The notes beneath the pieces were generated by a model, which made no database searches, had not been told where the DNA came from, and worked only from the letters and a program-made list of their open reading frames with translations. A DNA stretch of 64,000 bases, from contig CAYUJS010000002.1 of NCBI GenBank assembly GCA_964445105.1, positions 1 through 64,000 of the forward strand, in the 5' to 3' direction. Position 1 is the first letter of the stretch; each line of letters opens with the position of its first letter. The DNA comes from CAWBNS01 sp964445105 (lineage in GTDB: Bacteria; Chlamydiota; Chlamydiia; Chlamydiales; JAJFMA01). Shown here in pieces: positions 7,645-17,352 of the stretch. The translations under genes were made by a program, and so were the position numbers.

Positions 7645-8375
7645 AGCGCCACCGGACCTTTTTATTACAGATAATGATGGTAATGGCCTTATTAGGACTT
7701 GTGTTTTTTTGGGGCGCAACGAGTTATGACTGGCTAGCAGTATGGGAATACCGCCAGCTCTTTTTCATGGGCTGGATCGTCACGGTTGAGCTCTCGCTCG
7801 CAAGCCTATTTCTCAGCCTTGCCATCGGCCTTCTATTCGCTTCGACCTCCAAGTCAAAAATAGGAATACTGAAAGCTCTTTCCAAAACATGTATCGAAAC
7901 CATTCGCGGCACTCCCCTGCTGGTACAGCTCCTTTTCTTTTACTACGTTATCGGTTACCAGGTGGGATTAGAAAACCGCTACGTGGCTGGCGTATTGGTG
8001 CTCTCAACATTCCACGCAGCCTACATCGCCGAGATGATTCGCGCGGGGCTGGACGCGGTGGGCGCCACTCAAAGAGAGTCGGCTCAAGCTATCGGCCTCT
8101 CGCGCTGGCAAGCCTTTAGATTTGTCCTTTTCCCACAGGCTGTTCGGAGGATCATTCCCCCTTTAGCAGGACAATTTGCCTCCATCGTTAAAGATTCTTC
8201 CCTGCTTTCGATCATCGGCATCAGCGAGATGAGTAATGCGGCGCAGCAAGTCAACAGCGCGACCTACAGCACTCTGGAGAGCTTTCTGCCGTTAGCGGTG
8301 GCCTACCTTATTTTGACGCTGCCAATCTCGCTCTGGAGTAAACAGCTCGAACGGAGGTTTACCTATGAAACTTGA
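7641..8375 (+). CDS. Amino-acid ABC transporter permease (HisM/GlnP family)
   Basis: 244 residues, about five to six membrane helices. The conserved cytoplasmic EAA loop is seen as ESAQAIGLSRWQAFRFVLFPQAVRRIIPP (about residues 150-180), and TIRGTPLLVQLLFFYYVIG is typical of the polar amino-acid permease family. It forms the membrane channel of the importer with the binding protein before it and the ATPase after it, overlapping both (4 and 11 bases), so translation is probably coupled. It probably acts as a homodimer, since only one permease gene is present. Confidence 0.88.
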   Translation: MKRHRTFLLQIMMVMALLGLVFFWGATSYDWLAVWEYRQLFFMGWIVTVELSLASLFLSLAIGLLFASTSKSKIGILKALSKTCIETIRGTPLLVQLLFFYYVIGYQVGLENRYVAGVLVLSTFHAAYIAEMIRAGLDAVGATQRESAQAIGLSRWQAFRFVLFPQAVRRIIPPLAGQFASIVKDSSLLSIIGISEMSNAAQQVNSATYSTLESFLPLAVAYLILTLPISLWSKQLERRFTYET

Positions 8376-9096
8376 AGCAAGAGGTGTGCATAAATATTTT
8401 GGCCCTCACCTATCCCTGTCGCTACCCAACCTCATCGTGCCGGAATGCCAAACTTTAGTGATCATTGGACCTTCAGGGGGTGGTAAATCGACCCTTCTAC
8501 GCTTAGTAGCCGGCCTAGAATGCCCCGACAACGGCGAGATCACACTCAACGACAGCCCCATTTGCTTTACAGAAAAAGCACTCCTGGAGCATCGCAGAAG
8601 TTTAGGCATCGTATTCCAATCATGGAATCTTTTCCCTCATCTCACCGCTTTGGAAAACATCTTGCTGCCTTTGCAGCGCGTGCATGGGCTGTCCGTCGCT
8701 GAAGCTGAAGCACGAAGCTTAGAGCTCCTGCGCCGCTTTGCTTTGGATAAACATGCCCATAAAAAGCCCTACGCGCTCTCAGGTGGGCAAGTGCAACGGG
8801 TCGCACTGATACGCGCAGTGGCGGCCCAACCAAAAATTCTGATACTAGATGAGCCTACCTCTGCCCTGGACCCACTGATGACCGTAGAAGTGCTAGATTT
8901 AATCTCGGAATTAAAAAACGAAGGCATAGACATACTACTAGTCACCCATCACCTCAACTTCGCCAAGCACCTTGCCCAGCAAGTAGTTTTTATAGCTGAA
9001 GGGAAAGTTTTAGAAGAGGGACCGGCAAACAAAGTCTTCGAAAATCCAACACAACCACTCGTGCAACAATACATGAAAACAGTATTGAGCTACTGA
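8365..9096 (+). CDS. Amino-acid ABC transporter ATP-binding protein (GlnQ/HisP-like)
   Basis: A 243-residue ABC ATPase. Walker A is IGPSGGGKSTLL (about 33-44), the Q-loop is in IVFQSWNLFPH, the signature is YALSGGQVQRVAL, Walker B is ILILDEPTSALDP, and the switch histidine is in LLVTHHL. It drives import through the permease encoded just upstream, whose stop lies 11 bases inside this gene. It is the last gene of the three-gene operon. The next 220 bases (9097-9316) contain no gene; I see only AT-rich sequence before the next start. Confidence 0.9.
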   Translation: MKLEARGVHKYFGPHLSLSLPNLIVPECQTLVIIGPSGGGKSTLLRLVAGLECPDNGEITLNDSPICFTEKALLEHRRSLGIVFQSWNLFPHLTALENILLPLQRVHGLSVAEAEARSLELLRRFALDKHAHKKPYALSGGQVQRVALIRAVAAQPKILILDEPTSALDPLMTVEVLDLISELKNEGIDILLVTHHLNFAKHLAQQVVFIAEGKVLEEGPANKVFENPTQPLVQQYMKTVLSY

Positions 9097-9316
9097 AAGG
9101 ATATGCTTTCAAGGCTGGCGAGAGTGCAGGTGAAGGCCAGCTCAAATTCTGTGTCATTAATCTTTCCTTAAGACCAAAATCATAATTTCCTTGCCCACTT
9201 TTTGGAGGATAGCCGAGGAAATCTCAAAAAACGACTCGCCCTAAATTAAAAATAAATTTTTATGATTTATTGACTAAAGCATCGCGCCAAGCTAAGCTTG
9301 CCAAAAACGGAACACC

Positions 9317-12016
9317 ATGTTAGGCGATGAGCAGTTCAGGCAAAACAGCGAGCGATGGGCAGAGTCAAACCCTGACGCCGCTCGTGTGCTATCGCGAAAA
9401 GCGAGCTTTAATTACCAGTTCCAAACGAATAAAGATGGCTCGCTCAACCTCAAGATAAATCGCAATGGGACCACCGATTCTTTACACGCCTCTAATCCTG
9501 TCCTAGAGGCCGCTGCCTGGTTTGCCCAGCAAAACCTGCGCAACATCAAAATTTTGATCGTCTTCGGAGTTGGCCTGGGTTACTACTACGAAGCGGCTTT
9601 GCCTTGGCTTCGCAGCGACCCAGACCACTACCTAGTCTTCATTGAAAACGACCCTGACATCATGCACAGCCTGCTGCAAACAAGCTGTAGTACGGCCATG
9701 CTCGATGACGACCAAGTGTGGCTCACCTACCTCGACGAAAAATCGCCCACTGCGCTCCAAACCATAGCAGTCGTTTTCGCTCCAAGGGATTACGCCATTA
9801 GCGCATTAAACCACTACAAAATTACAAAAGCATTGACACTGGAATGGCTGCGTGAGCAGCTAGATGTGTTGATGAACTCACGCAAGCAGATCCTGCTAGA
9901 GTACGCCGGAAGCAAGGTATTTTATAATAATTTTTTTCGAAACTTTGCTCTCATGCCGCAAGCTTATCTCGGAAACAAGTTATTCGGTCAGTTCAAGGAT
10001 GTCCCGGCGATCATTTGCGGGGCCGGGCCATCACTAGCGCGCAGCCTGCCTCTTCTCGAAACGTTAAAAGACCGAGCGATAATTTTCGCCGGCGGCACCT
10101 CCATGAACGCCCTGAACAGCGCGGGGCTTCTTCCCCACTTTGGTATAGGCGTTGACCCCAACGAAGCGCAGCTTACCCGCCTAATCACAAATCAAGCTTT
10201 TGAGACCCCCTATTTTTACCGCAATCGCATGTTTCACGAGGCGCTCCACCTACTTCAGGGCGATCGCTTATATATCGCAGGCAGCACTCTACCCTTGCTC
10301 CGCTGGATTGAGAATAAGCTCGGTCTGCCAACAGAAGAGCTAGAGGGCGGCTACAATGTCATCAATCTCAGCCTGGCCATTGCACAAGCTATGGGCTGCA
10401 ACCCTATTATTTTCGTCGGCGTTGACCTCGCTTACACGGACGGGCTTTCCTATTGCCCCGGAGTCCTCAATCATCCGCTGCATGAAAGAAAAAAATACTT
10501 CAAAACCAAATCGATTCACGACGAACTCATCACGCGCCATGACGTTTTAGGAAACCCAGTCTCCACGCAAATTAAGTGGGTGACTGAAGCGCTTTGGTTC
10601 AGCCGTTTCGCAAACAAGCACCCCGAAGTAACTCTTATCAACTCCAGCGCTGGAGGGATCGGGTTTGAGGGGATTCCGCACCTGCCTCTCGACGAAGTAG
10701 CCGCCTCTTGGCTGCAAAAAAGATTCGACTTTGATCTTCTACTTCACGAAAAAATTCAGCGCGCAAGCATGCCCCAAAAAATGACTCAAGACACCATATA
10801 TAGCGTTCTATATGAATTTTTAGAAAGTTTGGAACGATGCCACAGGGCGTGCGCTACCGCGCGTACTGAATTTCAAAACATTGCCAAAGGGCTGTTGGGC
10901 GATCGTGAGGCCGGCAAGCAACCGGAAAACAATGCGCTACAAAAACTTTTCGCAGAACCAGCCTATCAATATATGCTACAGTTTTACCAAACGATTTTTA
11001 TCGAGCTGCATACCCTGCATTTTCGCCGCTTAGCGAACACTAAACATAACTTTTCGGAAAAAGAGATCGCTCTACAAAAAACACTCATTTATGAGGCCTG
11101 TTACGAAACAATCGCCAAGATCGCAAAGGACACCATCGACCTGCTGACTAAAATCCTACATACCCCCTTTGCCAGCTCTCAGCAAGCACCCTTAAGTAAA
11201 GGCTCAACCATGCGCGAAGCGCACAAAGAATTTCACCCAGATGGCACGCTTAAGAGCCTACACAAGTTTTACCTGTGCAACGCTCTCCACAGTATCGAAC
11301 ACTTTTCTCAGGCAAGACTAGACGGGAGGCAGGAATATTTTTATCCTAACCAAACCCTCAAATCCACTTTGGACTATGCAACAGGTAGACTTCATGGCGA
11401 TGTAAAACTCTATTACGCCAATGGCATGCCCAAGCGCGAACTATCCTTCGTAAACGGACAGCGACACGGCAAAGAACGCATCTGGAGCGAAACCGGACAG
11501 CTCCTTTTAGAAGCTGAATTTAATTACGACCGCCCTACCCAAAGTGCGCGGCAATGGAACAGCCAGGGGCAGCTGATTAAAGAAGTCACCTACACGAGCG
11601 AAACAGAGTACGTTGTACGAGAGTGGAACGCAGCAGGCTCCCCAATCAACGAAAATGAAGAGGCAAAGCAGGATTACTTCGATCGCTCGTTTGTGCTCCT
11701 GGGCCGCTTGAGCGCCCAGCTTGAGCAAGCGCTACACCAGACCGATTCTTTAAGCTCATTGATCGAACAAGCCGGTAGCGCACCGGCCGCCAATCTACAG
11801 GTAATAAAATCCGAGCTAAAGCTGTATATCGCCCGAGCGAGCGAGCTCCATCTAGAGCTACGCCAGGAAGCGCAAATCGCAGAAATGATCTGGAAAAGCC
11901 CTAGCAGCCAGAGACACCTCGAACACCAGATCGAGGAATTAGCGACAAAGGCCAACCAAAAGCTCGCTGAGCTGCAAAAGATCTTGTCCGATACCGTGCA
12001 AGCATTGATTAGATAG
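9317..12016 (+). CDS. DUF115/MAF-type protein with C-terminal MORN-like repeats
   Basis: 899 residues. The N-terminal third has a Rossmann-like block (ILIVFGVGLGYYYEAAL, about 75-92). The central part (about 220-470) carries the DUF115/motility-accessory-factor signature: AIICGAGPSLARSLPLLE, then IIFAGGTSMNALNSAGLLPH and FGIGVDPNEA, then IIFVGVDLAYTDG. Residues about 635-770 hold several imperfect repeats of the YwqK/MORN type (FHPDGTLKS, YYANGMPKREL, WSETGQLLLEAEF, WNSQGQLIKEV). The last 110 residues look coiled-coil. MAF proteins glycosylate flagellin with nonulosonic acids in motile bacteria; no flagellar genes are seen here. A sugar-transfer or nucleotide-binding enzyme role is possible, and the target is unknown. 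It is followed by exbB after 104 bases. Confidence 0.75.
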   Translation: MLGDEQFRQNSERWAESNPDAARVLSRKASFNYQFQTNKDGSLNLKINRNGTTDSLHASNPVLEAAAWFAQQNLRNIKILIVFGVGLGYYYEAALPWLRSDPDHYLVFIENDPDIMHSLLQTSCSTAMLDDDQVWLTYLDEKSPTALQTIAVVFAPRDYAISALNHYKITKALTLEWLREQLDVLMNSRKQILLEYAGSKVFYNNFFRNFALMPQAYLGNKLFGQFKDVPAIICGAGPSLARSLPLLETLKDRAIIFAGGTSMNALNSAGLLPHFGIGVDPNEAQLTRLITNQAFETPYFYRNRMFHEALHLLQGDRLYIAGSTLPLLRWIENKLGLPTEELEGGYNVINLSLAIAQAMGCNPIIFVGVDLAYTDGLSYCPGVLNHPLHERKKYFKTKSIHDELITRHDVLGNPVSTQIKWVTEALWFSRFANKHPEVTLINSSAGGIGFEGIPHLPLDEVAASWLQKRFDFDLLLHEKIQRASMPQKMTQDTIYSVLYEFLESLERCHRACATARTEFQNIAKGLLGDREAGKQPENNALQKLFAEPAYQYMLQFYQTIFIELHTLHFRRLANTKHNFSEKEIALQKTLIYEACYETIAKIAKDTIDLLTKILHTPFASSQQAPLSKGSTMREAHKEFHPDGTLKSLHKFYLCNALHSIEHFSQARLDGRQEYFYPNQTLKSTLDYATGRLHGDVKLYYANGMPKRELSFVNGQRHGKERIWSETGQLLLEAEFNYDRPTQSARQWNSQGQLIKEVTYTSETEYVVREWNAAGSPINENEEAKQDYFDRSFVLLGRLSAQLEQALHQTDSLSSLIEQAGSAPAANLQVIKSELKLYIARASELHLELRQEAQIAEMIWKSPSSQRHLEHQIEELATKANQKLAELQKILSDTVQALIR

Positions 12017-12120
12017 TTAAGACGGTTTCCAGTGGCGCACTAGTTATGGTCTAACAAATCCTTGATCATTGGACGCATGCCTGTTAAGTTACCTGCGATT
12101 TTACATCGTAGGAGGCTAGA

Positions 12121-12774
12121 ATGGACTACAACACCGCTACACTTTTTGCTGCGGCTACCGACACACACCTAGATTTGGCGGCCATCTTTAAATCTTGTCC
12201 CGTAATCTACTCTATACTCATTTCTCTGTCCGTTACAGCTCTAAGCTTGTGGCTGTACAGCATGCTTACGCTCAAGATCAACGATTTTATGCCTCCTGAC
12301 TTCACGCAAACCGTGCGCCAACTATTATCGGAAAGACGCTTCGAATCAGCGCTAGAGACTTGCCAACAAAACAGCAATTTTTGTGCTCCCATTTTAGCAA
12401 CCGGTTTACAATCGCGCAGACATGGCCCACAAGTAATGATGGACATGGTACAGCTGGAAGGCCGGCGACAGGCCAATAGCCTATGGCAGCGGATCTCATT
12501 GCTCAACGAAATTGCGGTCATTGCCCCTATGATTGGCCTGCTGGGAACTGTTCTGGGGCTATTTTTAGCGTTCTATAACACCGGCCATTCCAGCGAAAGC
12601 TTAGCCTCCATTTTTGATGGCTTTGGCATCGCTGTCGGAACCACGGTCGCAGGGCTACTTGTGGCAATTTTGGCTATGATCTTCTATGTATCACTCAAAT
12701 ATCGGGTCGTCAACCTTCTGAGCGTGGTAGAAAATGAATCGCTAGCCCTAATCAGCCTCGTAGAGAAAGAATAG
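12121..12774 (+). CDS. exbB: ExbB/TolQ/MotA family proton-channel protein
   Basis: A 217-residue inner-membrane protein. A first helix (VIYSILISLSVTALSLWLYSM, about 29-49) is followed by a cytoplasmic loop and two more helices. The conserved stretch LLNEIAVIAPMIGLLGTVLGLFLAF and the later GIAVGTTVAGLLVAI are diagnostic of the family. With ExbD it converts proton flow into mechanical work for a TonB- or Tol-type envelope system. The start is supported by GGAGG five bases upstream. A short dyad, CCTGCGAT and ATCGTAGG, overlaps the leader at 12091-12112. In Chlamydia exbB-exbD precede tolB and pal; no such genes follow here. Confidence 0.85.
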   Translation: MDYNTATLFAAATDTHLDLAAIFKSCPVIYSILISLSVTALSLWLYSMLTLKINDFMPPDFTQTVRQLLSERRFESALETCQQNSNFCAPILATGLQSRRHGPQVMMDMVQLEGRRQANSLWQRISLLNEIAVIAPMIGLLGTVLGLFLAFYNTGHSSESLASIFDGFGIAVGTTVAGLLVAILAMIFYVSLKYRVVNLLSVVENESLALISLVEKE

Positions 12775-12783
12775 GAGAGTAAG

Positions 12784-13234
12784 ATGAGTTTTTTACCCTC
12801 CGAAGAGCTAATGCCTCNNNNNNNNNNCTATGCTGGACTTTTTGTTCCTCATGCTTATGTTCTTCGCCACGTTGGCAGTCACGCGGGTCACAACCAAAGA
12901 CACCGATATCGATCTCGTCGCCATTCAACCCGAATCGCGCTCAGCGGCTGCTAGCGGTACAACGGATCTCAAAATCGTTCATCTTAGCATCACCTGTGAT
13001 GGCGAATACCGATGGGTGACAGAGCTGCGCGATCATCAGCTCAGCAGTGCTGACGAAATCCAAAGTGAACTACGCAGACAACATCAAAAAGGCCTCCTGC
13101 CTGAAGATAAGTCCAGGACGCAGGTGCTCCTTAAGATCGATCGCGAGGCCCATTGGGAGCCTATCCTCCAAGCCCTCTTCGCTATCCGTGAAGCCGGTTT
13201 TGAAGCACGCCCAGTTTACGAACCTGACGCTTAG
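12784..13234 (+). CDS. exbD: ExbD/TolR family protein, interrupted by an assembly gap
   Basis: The gene starts at ATG 12784 (MSFLPSEELMP) ten bases after exbB. It is cut by the 10-N gap, then continues as MLDFLFLMLMFFATLAV, the single ExbD membrane helix, followed by a periplasmic domain ending RPVYEPDA. The two sides are in different frames with the N run counted as 10 bases, which means only that the true gap length is unknown. The conserved N-terminal LTPxxD region, with the essential aspartate, sits at the gap (LDF just after it). The typical protein is 130-145 residues, which fits. It partners ExbB. The gene is probably intact in the organism. Confidence 0.75.
12818..12827. other. Assembly gap (10 N)
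   Basis: A run of ten N inside exbD, a placeholder of unknown true length. Coordinates downstream are therefore nominal. Confidence 0.98.
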
Positions 13235-13392
13235 CTGGTATGTGACCCATCGTACAGGCCGGATCTCATAATCAACATCTTAGGTCGCCCCTGTTGCGCA
13301 GCCGCCACTTGTATTTAATCCTTCTTCTCGCTATAAACACTAAATTTCATCGAGTTTTAGCGTAGTTTTTATAAATTCTGAACCGATCCGAG

Positions 13393-14022
13393 ATGCTGAT
13401 TATGACACCCGCTAAGCAAACTGCATGCAAGCTATTCACCTGCGGCCTCCTACTTCTAAGCGCGACCTCTTGCAGTCTAAATAAGATAGCGCACAATTTT
13501 TCCATCAACAACTCCCGGGCTACCGTTGTAGACTGGCGCTATGGCGCTAGCGAAATTCGCATCCAAACTTGTAAAGCGACTCGCACCCTAATAGAGCGTT
13601 GGCTGGCGAAAACCTCATCTTGCCAAAGCACAGACTGTCCCCGAATTATCATTACTAAATTCAAGAACTGTACCGACTGTTACATCCCCTGCGAGATGAT
13701 TCGCGATGCTGTAGAAGAAGCTGCCCTAGACGATGGCCGGTTTACGATTTTGATGTGCGATCCCAAAAGCGAGCAGAAGCTCACTGGCTGCATGAGCAAG
13801 ACTCAGCGCCACCCTAAGTATAGATACCCCGCCGCGCCTTCACCGGATGGAAATTCGGGGCCGAAATTTTTCGGCAAGATCTGCCTTACCAAAATCTCTT
13901 CAACAGACCCCGCTTGTCAGCTAGAAGAATATCACCTTGCGCTCGATCTGTACGATGCAGAAACAGAAGAACTTGTGGACTCTGCTCAGGATATTCTTTA
14001 CAAGAAGGCCTACAGACATTAA
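13393..14022 (+). CDS. Cysteine-rich putative lipoprotein, LpoB-like
   Basis: 209 residues. The N-terminus is lipoprotein-like (FTCGLLLLSATSC, cysteine at about residue 27, an imperfect lipobox). The mature part has the order DWRYGASEI, CPRIIITKFKN, IRDAVEEAALDDGRFTIL and a C-terminal YHLALDLYDAETEELVDS. That resembles the LpoB/CsgG-like fold seen in penicillin-binding-protein activators and related outer-membrane lipoproteins. It carries an unusually high number of cysteines for an exported protein, in keeping with the disulfide-rich chlamydial envelope. The first ATG is 13393; ATG at 13402 is an alternative. Function is inferred from pattern only. Confidence 0.5.
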   Translation: MLIMTPAKQTACKLFTCGLLLLSATSCSLNKIAHNFSINNSRATVVDWRYGASEIRIQTCKATRTLIERWLAKTSSCQSTDCPRIIITKFKNCTDCYIPCEMIRDAVEEAALDDGRFTILMCDPKSEQKLTGCMSKTQRHPKYRYPAAPSPDGNSGPKFFGKICLTKISSTDPACQLEEYHLALDLYDAETEELVDSAQDILYKKAYRH

Positions 14023-14036
14023 ACGGGCCCTGCCTA

Positions 14037-14066
14037 AGCAGCAGTGCCCGCTAAAAAAAACCAGCT
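14037..14066 (+). repeat. Dispersed repeat, partial copy (h)
   Basis: AGCAGCAGTGCCCGCTAAAA followed by more A and CCAGC: the left-end motif of the repeat family, placed 15 bases after the stop of the lipoprotein gene. No matching right end is clear within the next 110 bases, though a TGACGCGCTGCTGAC stretch lies at 14087-14101. Confidence 0.5.
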
Positions 14067-14175
14067 TAGCAAGACCATACCCGACCTGACGCGCTGCTGA
14101 CAATTTGGCGTTGTATTTTTCTTGGGCCTTTGTTACTCTTGGCGCCTAAGTAGCTAATTAGGGAGAAACCTTTAA

Positions 14176-15966
14176 ATGTCTAACAACACACAGCACACCT
14201 GGGACGAGGAAAAAATCGTCGATGACGTTTCCTTCAAAAAAGAAGACGCAGAAACATTTCGTTCCCTTTTACAGGGACGAGACATTAAGTCAGATGAGCA
14301 TGTAAACTCGATTGCACCTGGAACTATCCTCAAAGGCAGAATCGTTGAATTTACAAAAGATCACGTCGTTGTCGATGTGGGCTTAAAATCTGAAGGCCTG
14401 GTACCTATTTCCGAATTTTCTGACCCCTCCAGCCTGAGCCTAGATAGCGAAATTGAAGTGTTGCTAGATGAACCAGAAGACGAGTCTGGCCAAATCGTTC
14501 TCTCGAGAGAGAAGGCCGAGCGCTTGCGCCAGTGGGAATATATACTCGAGCATTGCGAAGAGGGTTCCATCGTCAAAGGTCGTGTTACGCGCAAAGTCAA
14601 AGGCGGCCTCATGGTGGATATCGGCATGGAAGCCTTTCTACCCGGCTCTCAGATCGATAACAAACGTATCAAAAATCTGGACGAATACCTCGGTAAAACG
14701 TTCGAATTCAAGATTCTCAAAATCAATATCGAGCGCAAAAACGTCGTCGTTTCTCGCCGTGAGCTGTTGGAAGCCGAACGTATCTCGAAAAAAGCTGAAC
14801 TACTCGAGACAATTAAAATTCATGATGTCCGCGAAGGTATCGTAAAAAACATTACCGATTTCGGTGTATTTCTCGACTTAGACGGCATCGACGGCCTGCT
14901 ACACATCACCGACATGACTTGGAAGCGCATCAAGCATCCTTCGGAAATGATTGAGCTCGGCCAGAAATTGGAAGTAATGATCCTTAACGTGGACAAAGAC
15001 AAAGGACGCGTTGCCCTCGGCTTGAAGCAAAAAGAACAAAACCCATGGGAAGAGATCGAAGGACGCTATCCTCCCGGTACCCGTGTGCGGGGCAAAATTG
15101 TTAATTTGCTGCCTTACGGCGCTTTCATTGAAATTGAACCCGGTATCGAAGGCCTGATCCACGTCTCAGAAATGTCGTGGGTTAAAAACGTGACCGATCC
15201 TAACGAAGTCGTCAACAAAGGCGACGAGGTTGAGGCGATTGTTTTGTCTGTGCAAAAAGAGGAAGGCAAAATTTCTCTCGGCATCAAACAAACGGAACGC
15301 AACCCCTGGGATGACGTCGAGTCCAGATATCCTGTTGATGAATCGGTTAAAGTTGAAGTGAAAAACCTCACCAACTACGGTGCGTTTGTTGAGCTAGAAC
15401 CCGGTGTAGAAGGTCTGATCCACATTTCCGATCTTAGCTGGATTAAAAAGGTTTCGCACCCTTCAGAAGTGCTCCATAAAGGTGATAAAGTCGATGCGAT
15501 AATCTTGTCCGTGGACAAGCAAAGCAAAAAAATCACTTTGGGCGTGAAGCAGCTTAGCCAAAACCCTTGGGATAACATCGAGAAGACCATTCCTGTCGGG
15601 ACCGTACTGAAGGGCGTTGTTACTAAAATTACCGCTTTCGGGGCATTTGTCGAACTTGAAAACGGCATCGAAGGCTTGATCCACGTCACCGAGCTTTCTG
15701 ACCAAGCTTTTGGCAAAGTGGAAGATGTAGTAAGTAAGGGCGGTGAAGTCACCGTAAAAGTGATTAAGCTCGATCGCGAACATAAAAAAATCGCGCTATC
15801 TCTTAAAGAAGTACTCATCGATAAAAACCAGGTCAATCGCGACGACATCGTGGTCGGCAGCCGACGCAAAGCCAAAGCTGAAGACGAAGAAAGCAAAGAA
15901 GAAGGGTCAGCCGGCAAGCGCAGCAAAGGTCAGCAAAGCACAGATACCGATACTGACGAAGGATAA
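14176..15966 (+). CDS. rpsA: 30S ribosomal protein S1
   Basis: 596 residues with six S1 RNA-binding domains, beginning near residues 49, 129, 218, 301, 388 and 475. Each has the typical pattern, as in [23 protein letters not shown]1 helps the small subunit capture mRNA with structured or weak leader regions. The C-terminal tail (from about 560) is charged and low complexity. A ribosome site, AGGGAGA, precedes the ATG. It is followed by a strong terminator and then nusA, the same order as I recall in Chlamydia (CT098, CT097). Confidence 0.97.
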   Translation: MSNNTQHTWDEEKIVDDVSFKKEDAETFRSLLQGRDIKSDEHVNSIAPGTILKGRIVEFTKDHVVVDVGLKSEGLVPISEFSDPSSLSLDSEIEVLLDEPEDESGQIVLSREKAERLRQWEYILEHCEEGSIVKGRVTRKVKGGLMVDIGMEAFLPGSQIDNKRIKNLDEYLGKTFEFKILKINIERKNVVVSRRELLEAERISKKAELLETIKIHDVREGIVKNITDFGVFLDLDGIDGLLHITDMTWKRIKHPSEMIELGQKLEVMILNVDKDKGRVALGLKQKEQNPWEEIEGRYPPGTRVRGKIVNLLPYGAFIEIEPGIEGLIHVSEMSWVKNVTDPNEVVNKGDEVEAIVLSVQKEEGKISLGIKQTERNPWDDVESRYPVDESVKVEVKNLTNYGAFVELEPGVEGLIHISDLSWIKKVSHPSEVLHKGDKVDAIILSVDKQSKKITLGVKQLSQNPWDNIEKTIPVGTVLKGVVTKITAFGAFVELENGIEGLIHVTELSDQAFGKVEDVVSKGGEVTVKVIKLDREHKKIALSLKEVLIDKNQVNRDDIVVGSRRKAKAEDEESKEEGSAGKRSKGQQSTDTDTDEG

Positions 15967-15998
15967 CCGTTGAGGACTTCGCGTCTTCTGCGGAATAC

Positions 15999-16033
15999 AA
16001 AGAACCGAAGGAATGCCTTCGGTTCTTTATGTA
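15999..16033 (+). terminator. Intrinsic terminator after rpsA
   Basis: A perfect 13-bp stem, AAAGAACCGAAGG (15999-16011) and CCTTCGGTTCTTT (16016-16028), with a four-base loop AATG. It separates rpsA from the nusA operon. Confidence 0.85.
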
Positions 16034-16061
16034 ATATAGACAACATTTTATAGGCTTACGG

Positions 16062-17348
16062 ATGAACAAAGACCTAGTCGCCATATTTGAGTACTTGGAA
16101 AGGGAAAAAGGGATTAAGCGCGAAATCATTATCGCCGCGATCGAGGATTCACTGCGCGCGGCAGCACGAAAAAGCATTGAGGGCACCGCTAACATAACTG
16201 TCGCGATCAATCCCAAAACCGGCGATATAGATGTTTCCTGTGAAAAACAGATCGTCGAAAAGGTGCAGAATCCCACACAAGAAATTAGCATCGAAGAAGC
16301 TCGCGAGCTAGATCCCGATTGCGATGTCGGCCAGTTCATCGATATCCAAGTGGCTGCAAAAGAGTTCGGACGTATTGCTGCACAGAAAGCACGCCAGATT
16401 ATCACCCAGAAGCTGCGTAGCGCCGAACGAGATGTCATCTATGAAGAATACCGCCATCGCGCCAATGAGCTAATCTCTGGTACAGTGAAGCGGTTTGTAC
16501 GCGGCTCCAACATGATCATTGATCTCGGCAAGGTAGAAGCCATTTTGCCTGCGCGTTTCTATCCCAAAACTGAAAAATACCAGCCCGGCGAAAAGGTCCT
16601 TGCACTGCTTCTGGGCGTGCACGATACAGATAATGGCGGAGCAGAAGTAGTTCTGTCGCGCAGCCATCCAGAATTTGTAAAGCAGCTTATTCTGCAAGAG
16701 GTCCCCGAGGTATCTGACGGCACTGTTGTGATCGACAAAATTGTACGCGATGCTGGCTATCGCACCAAACTGACGGTACGCTCCACAGACCACCGCGTCG
16801 ACCCTGTCGGCGCATGCGTCGGTATGCGAGGCAATCGAGTCAAAAACATCGTCAGAGAGCTTCAGAACGAAAAAATTGACATCATCCCATTTTCCCAAGA
16901 CCCCATCGAGCTGCTGCAAAATGCGCTCTCTCCTATAGAGATCCGTAAAATCAGCATCGACGAAGATGAGCAGTCCAGCAGAAAAACTGTCTCCATTGTT
17001 GTCGAAGATGAAGATTATCCCGCTGTCATCGGTAAACGCGGTATGAACGCCCGCTTGAATAGTCAACTCATCGAATGTGAGCTGGACGTCCAGCGTATGA
17101 GCGATTATAATCGCGCCATGGCCGTACAGCGCACTGAACTTTCGCTATCCGAAGACCCCACGCTAGATGAGCCGATCGCACAAATCGAAGGGGTTAGTTC
17201 ATTCGTCGTTGAGCACCTGATTAACGAAGGATTCGGCACAATCCGTAAATTACTTACAGCCACCCCTCAGCAAATTGCCGAGGTCGCCGGGATCAGCGTA
17301 GAAACCGCTGACAATATCCTGGAGAAAATACGAAAACAGAGGATGTAA
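16062..17348 (+). CDS. nusA: Transcription termination/antitermination factor NusA
   Basis: Binds RNA polymerase and nascent RNA, affecting pausing, termination and rRNA antitermination. It has an N-terminal polymerase-binding domain (1-130), an S1 domain (about 140-200, SGTVKRFVRGSNMIIDLGKV), two KH domains (about 230-350, including VGMRGNRVKNIVREL and VIGKRGMNARLNSQL), and a C-terminal helix-hairpin-helix region (LLTATPQQIAEVAGIS). At 428 residues it has the length usual for chlamydial NusA, which is shorter than the 495-residue E. coli protein. infB follows after four bases. First gene of the nusA-infB-rbfA-truB operon. Confidence 0.97.
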   Translation: MNKDLVAIFEYLEREKGIKREIIIAAIEDSLRAAARKSIEGTANITVAINPKTGDIDVSCEKQIVEKVQNPTQEISIEEARELDPDCDVGQFIDIQVAAKEFGRIAAQKARQIITQKLRSAERDVIYEEYRHRANELISGTVKRFVRGSNMIIDLGKVEAILPARFYPKTEKYQPGEKVLALLLGVHDTDNGGAEVVLSRSHPEFVKQLILQEVPEVSDGTVVIDKIVRDAGYRTKLTVRSTDHRVDPVGACVGMRGNRVKNIVRELQNEKIDIIPFSQDPIELLQNALSPIEIRKISIDEDEQSSRKTVSIVVEDEDYPAVIGKRGMNARLNSQLIECELDVQRMSDYNRAMAVQRTELSLSEDPTLDEPIAQIEGVSSFVVEHLINEGFGTIRKLLTATPQQIAEVAGISVETADNILEKIRKQRM

Positions 17349-17352
17349 CACT

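Noticed and set aside
12091..12112. Dyad CCTGCGAT / ATCGTAGG before exbB as a riboswitch or operator
   Set aside because: A short 8-bp stem with one G-U pair overlapping the ribosome site. It could form by chance and matches no motif I know.
15375..15926. 183-codon minus-strand open frame inside rpsA
   Set aside because: It is antisense to a highly conserved ribosomal gene and Ser/Thr/Leu-rich, as expected from the complement of S1 repeats.
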